DNA of 6,107 bases from the NCBI GenBank assembly GCA_028290595.1, contig JAQGJO010000308.1, positions 1 through 6,107 of the forward strand, given 5' to 3'. This document shows positions 4,277 through 6,107 of the stretch, one piece after another. The translations under genes were made by a program, and so were the position numbers. The notes beneath the pieces are model-generated. The model saw only the letters and a list, made by a program, of their open reading frames with translations, searched no databases and was not told the DNA's origin. The DNA is from Hyphomicrobiales bacterium. Its GTDB lineage: Bacteria; Pseudomonadota; Alphaproteobacteria; Rhizobiales; Beijerinckiaceae. Each line of letters begins with the position of its first letter. Position 1 is the first letter of the stretch.

Positions 4277-5623
4277 ATGTTGACCGTGGAACAGAATGAA
4301 CGGCTCACCCGCGTCGGCCCCGGCACGCCTTGCGGCGAGCTGATGCGGCGCTACTGGATCCCGATCGCGCCGTTGGCGCAATTGCTGGAAGAGCCGGTCC
4401 AGAAGGTGCGCGTGCTCGGCGAGGACCTGGTGCTCTACCGCAACACCAAGGGCGGCCTCGGGCTCATCGGCGATCGCTGTCTGCACCGCCGCGTCGACTT
4501 GAAGTACGGCATTCCCGACGAGCGCGGCCTGCGCTGCCCCTATCACGGCTGGCTCTACGGCGCGACGGGCGCCTGCCTCGAGCGGCCGATGGAGCTGGCG
4601 AATGCACAGTTCAACGACAAGCTGAAAGGCTATCCGGTCGAGGAACTCGGCGGGCTTGTCTTCGCCTATCTCGGACCTTTGCCTGCGCCTGCCCTGCCGC
4701 GCTGGGACCTTTTCGTCTGGCCCAATTCCGTGCGCCAGATCGCCATCAACGTGCTCGATTGCAACTGGCTGCAATGCCAGGAGAACACCGGCGACCCGAC
4801 CCATAGCGTCTGGGCGCATGGGCATATGTTCAAATATGAACTCGACAAGAGGGGCGCCGGCGGCCGTTCCGAAGACGCCACCCACACCATTCACAGCCGG
4901 CTTGAAATGGGTGTCGGCATCAAGGAGCTTTACGCCAAGCAGACCGAATACGGGATGGAAAAAGGCATCGTCTATTCGAAGGAGCTCGGCGCCAAGGAAG
5001 ACCGCGTGCGCAAGCACTCCACCGTGATCTTCCCGTTCTATACGCAGACGGGAACGGCGGGCGCGCCGCGCAGCGAATATCAGATCCGCGTGCCGATGGA
5101 CGACACGCACACGCTGCACATCTGCTATCAGGTCTATGCCGGCCCGCCCGGCGTCGAAGCGCCCAAGCAGGATGTGGTTCCATGGTATGCGCCGCCGACG
5201 GTCGATGCGAACGGCAGGCCGATCCTCGATTACGTGCTGGCGCAGGATGCCATCGTCTGGGTCGCGCAAGGCGAGATCGTCGACCGCTCGCAGGAAAAGC
5301 TCGGGCGCACCGACATTCCCATCGTTCTGCTGCGCCGCCAGCTCGACGAGCAGATCGGCCTGGTCGAACAAGGCAAGGCGCCGATGAATTTCTTCCCCGG
5401 CAAATCGCCGGACGTGCTGCACGGCAGCGGCAAGCCGCCGGACGACTGGACCGCGCCCGATTGGGCCAAGCGCCGACTCAGCATCGGTCAGAACTACCGG
5501 CAGAAATACCACAAGGGTTTTGCCATCGACGATGTCGATCGCTATGGGCCGGCCGTGCCGCTCGTGCAGGATCTGCATCGCCGTATCGAGGAGGCGGAAA
5601 TCAAGGCGCTCGAAGAAGCGTGA
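4277..5623 (+). CDS. Rieske aromatic ring-hydroxylating oxygenase, alpha subunit (phthalate dioxygenase-like)
   Basis: A 448-residue Rieske non-heme iron oxygenase of the phthalate 4,5-dioxygenase-like group, cytoplasmic, adding O2 to (or demethylating) an aromatic or other cyclic acid. The N-terminus, L-T-R-V-G-P-G-T-P followed by R-R-Y-W-I-P, is typical of the group. The [2Fe-2S] site is C68-L-H70 and C87-P-Y-H90. The mononuclear iron site is D173-x2-H176-x4-H181, with the expected spacing, and the likely third ligand is D324 (L-A-Q-D). The segment Q-G-E-I-V-D-R-S-Q-E with L-G-R-T-D (331-346) is also group-typical. All key residues are present. It lies between two Bug binding-protein genes, 40 bp after the first. 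No ferredoxin or reductase partner is in the window. The exact substrate is unknown; it need not be phthalate. Confidence 0.93.
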   Translation: MLTVEQNERLTRVGPGTPCGELMRRYWIPIAPLAQLLEEPVQKVRVLGEDLVLYRNTKGGLGLIGDRCLHRRVDLKYGIPDERGLRCPYHGWLYGATGACLERPMELANAQFNDKLKGYPVEELGGLVFAYLGPLPAPALPRWDLFVWPNSVRQIAINVLDCNWLQCQENTGDPTHSVWAHGHMFKYELDKRGAGGRSEDATHTIHSRLEMGVGIKELYAKQTEYGMEKGIVYSKELGAKEDRVRKHSTVIFPFYTQTGTAGAPRSEYQIRVPMDDTHTLHICYQVYAGPPGVEAPKQDVVPWYAPPTVDANGRPILDYVLAQDAIVWVAQGEIVDRSQEKLGRTDIPIVLLRRQLDEQIGLVEQGKAPMNFFPGKSPDVLHGSGKPPDDWTAPDWAKRRLSIGQNYRQKYHKGFAIDDVDRYGPAVPLVQDLHRRIEEAEIKALEEA

Positions 5624-5634
5624 GGGTTGCGCCG

Positions 5635-6107
5635 ATGCGACACCCCTTAAGGCGCAAGATACTTGCGCTGTCGGCCGCGCTACTGGTGGCCGGTGGCGCG
5701 GCGCGAGCGCAACCGGTCGCCGATTTCTATCGCGGCAAGACCGTGCAAATGCTGATCGGCGGCGCGCCCGGCGTTTCTTATGATTTCGTCGGCCGCCTCG
5801 CCGCCCAGCATATGCCCAAGTACATTCCCGGCGAGCCGACGTTCATCGTCGAGAACATGCCGGGCGCGTCGAGCCTGATCATGACCAATTATCTGTACAA
5901 TCGCTCCAAGCGCGATGGCAGCGTGATCGGCATGCCCAATACCAACATCATCTTCGAGCCGACGTTGAAACTGCTGTCGCGCGACGGCGGCAACATCCAG
6001 TTCGACCTCAACAAATTCATCTGGCTCGGCACGCCGGTGCAGGAGCCGCAGGTGATGATGGTGTGGCGCGGCGCGCCGGCGCAGAGCCTCGAACAGATGA
6101 AGACGAC
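5635..6107 (+). CDS. Bug/TctC-family solute-binding protein, second copy, 5' part (cut by window edge)
   Basis: An open frame of 157 complete codons runs off the right edge. It encodes the N-terminal half of a Bug/TctC periplasmic binding protein. The signal peptide has R-R-K at 6-8, a hydrophobic core at about 9-21 and probable cleavage at A23-R-A25/Q26. It is followed by F-Y-R-G-K-T (31-36), I-P-G-E-P, N-M-P-G-A-S-S-L and R-D-G-S-V-I. A hand ungapped comparison over 81 residues gives about 35 identities to the first Bug protein, so they are diverged paralogues rather than a recent duplication. The ligand-loop GGGFD of the first copy is GVSYD here. The chosen ATG has GAGGG eight bases upstream; a GTG at 5620 overlapping the Rieske stop (GTGA) is an alternative. 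Only 11 bases separate it from the Rieske gene, so cotranscription is nearly certain. Confidence 0.88.
   Translation, partial: MRHPLRRKILALSAALLVAGGAARAQPVADFYRGKTVQMLIGGAPGVSYDFVGRLAAQHMPKYIPGEPTFIVENMPGASSLIMTNYLYNRSKRDGSVIGMPNTNIIFEPTLKLLSRDGGNIQFDLNKFIWLGTPVQEPQVMMVWRGAPAQSLEQMKT

Noticed and set aside
4262..5578. 438-residue open frame on the minus strand, antisense to the Rieske gene
   Set aside because: Its product is Arg/Ala/Asp/His-rich with no recognisable fold. The sense frame has a complete set of Rieske oxygenase motifs and a strong SD. Long antisense frames are expected in GC-rich coding DNA.

Overview
The window looks like chromosomal DNA from a high-GC alphaproteobacterium, most likely of the order Hyphomicrobiales (Rhizobiales; Bradyrhizobium or a relative). 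This rests on three things: GC-rich codon use throughout, 'FYRGKT...NMPGAGSL' type Bug binding proteins, which are very abundant in that group, and a short CCCGGC/GCCGGG intergenic repeat near the left edge that resembles one I recall as scattered through those genomes. No phage, transposon, CRISPR or RNA gene was seen.

Layout: six protein genes form two divergent blocks around a 218-bp control region (2969-3186). The leftward (minus-strand) block runs, in transcription order: a luciferase-like (LLM class) flavin-dependent oxidoreductase (2968-1916), a gentisate 1,2-dioxygenase-like bicupin (1846-884) and a short-chain dehydrogenase/reductase (801-109). Each has a good Shine-Dalgarno sequence. 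The gaps are 69 and 82 bp, so an operon is likely. The rightward block runs: a periplasmic Bug/TctC-type solute-binding protein with a GTG start (3187-4236), a phthalate-dioxygenase-like Rieske oxygenase alpha subunit (4277-5623), and a second Bug/TctC protein (5635 onward) cut by the right edge.

Together the genes read as a catabolic cluster for an aromatic or other cyclic acid. The Bug proteins would capture an organic anion in the periplasm. The Rieske oxygenase and the flavin monooxygenase would hydroxylate or demethylate it, the SDR would oxidise a diol or alcohol intermediate, and the cupin would open a gentisate- or salicylate-like ring. The substrate cannot be read from the sequence. 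Electron-transfer partners, the TctA/TctB permease and a transcription regulator are all absent from the window.

Non-coding structure is concentrated in the divergent control region, which has several exact palindromes, a repeated 8-mer and a perfect TTGACA box. There are also two imperfect or perfect hairpins in the gaps of the leftward operon, an intergenic repeat at 42-66, and a perfect 8-bp inverted repeat inside the first Bug gene. Long open frames antisense to the Rieske and cupin/LLM genes are GC-driven shadows.
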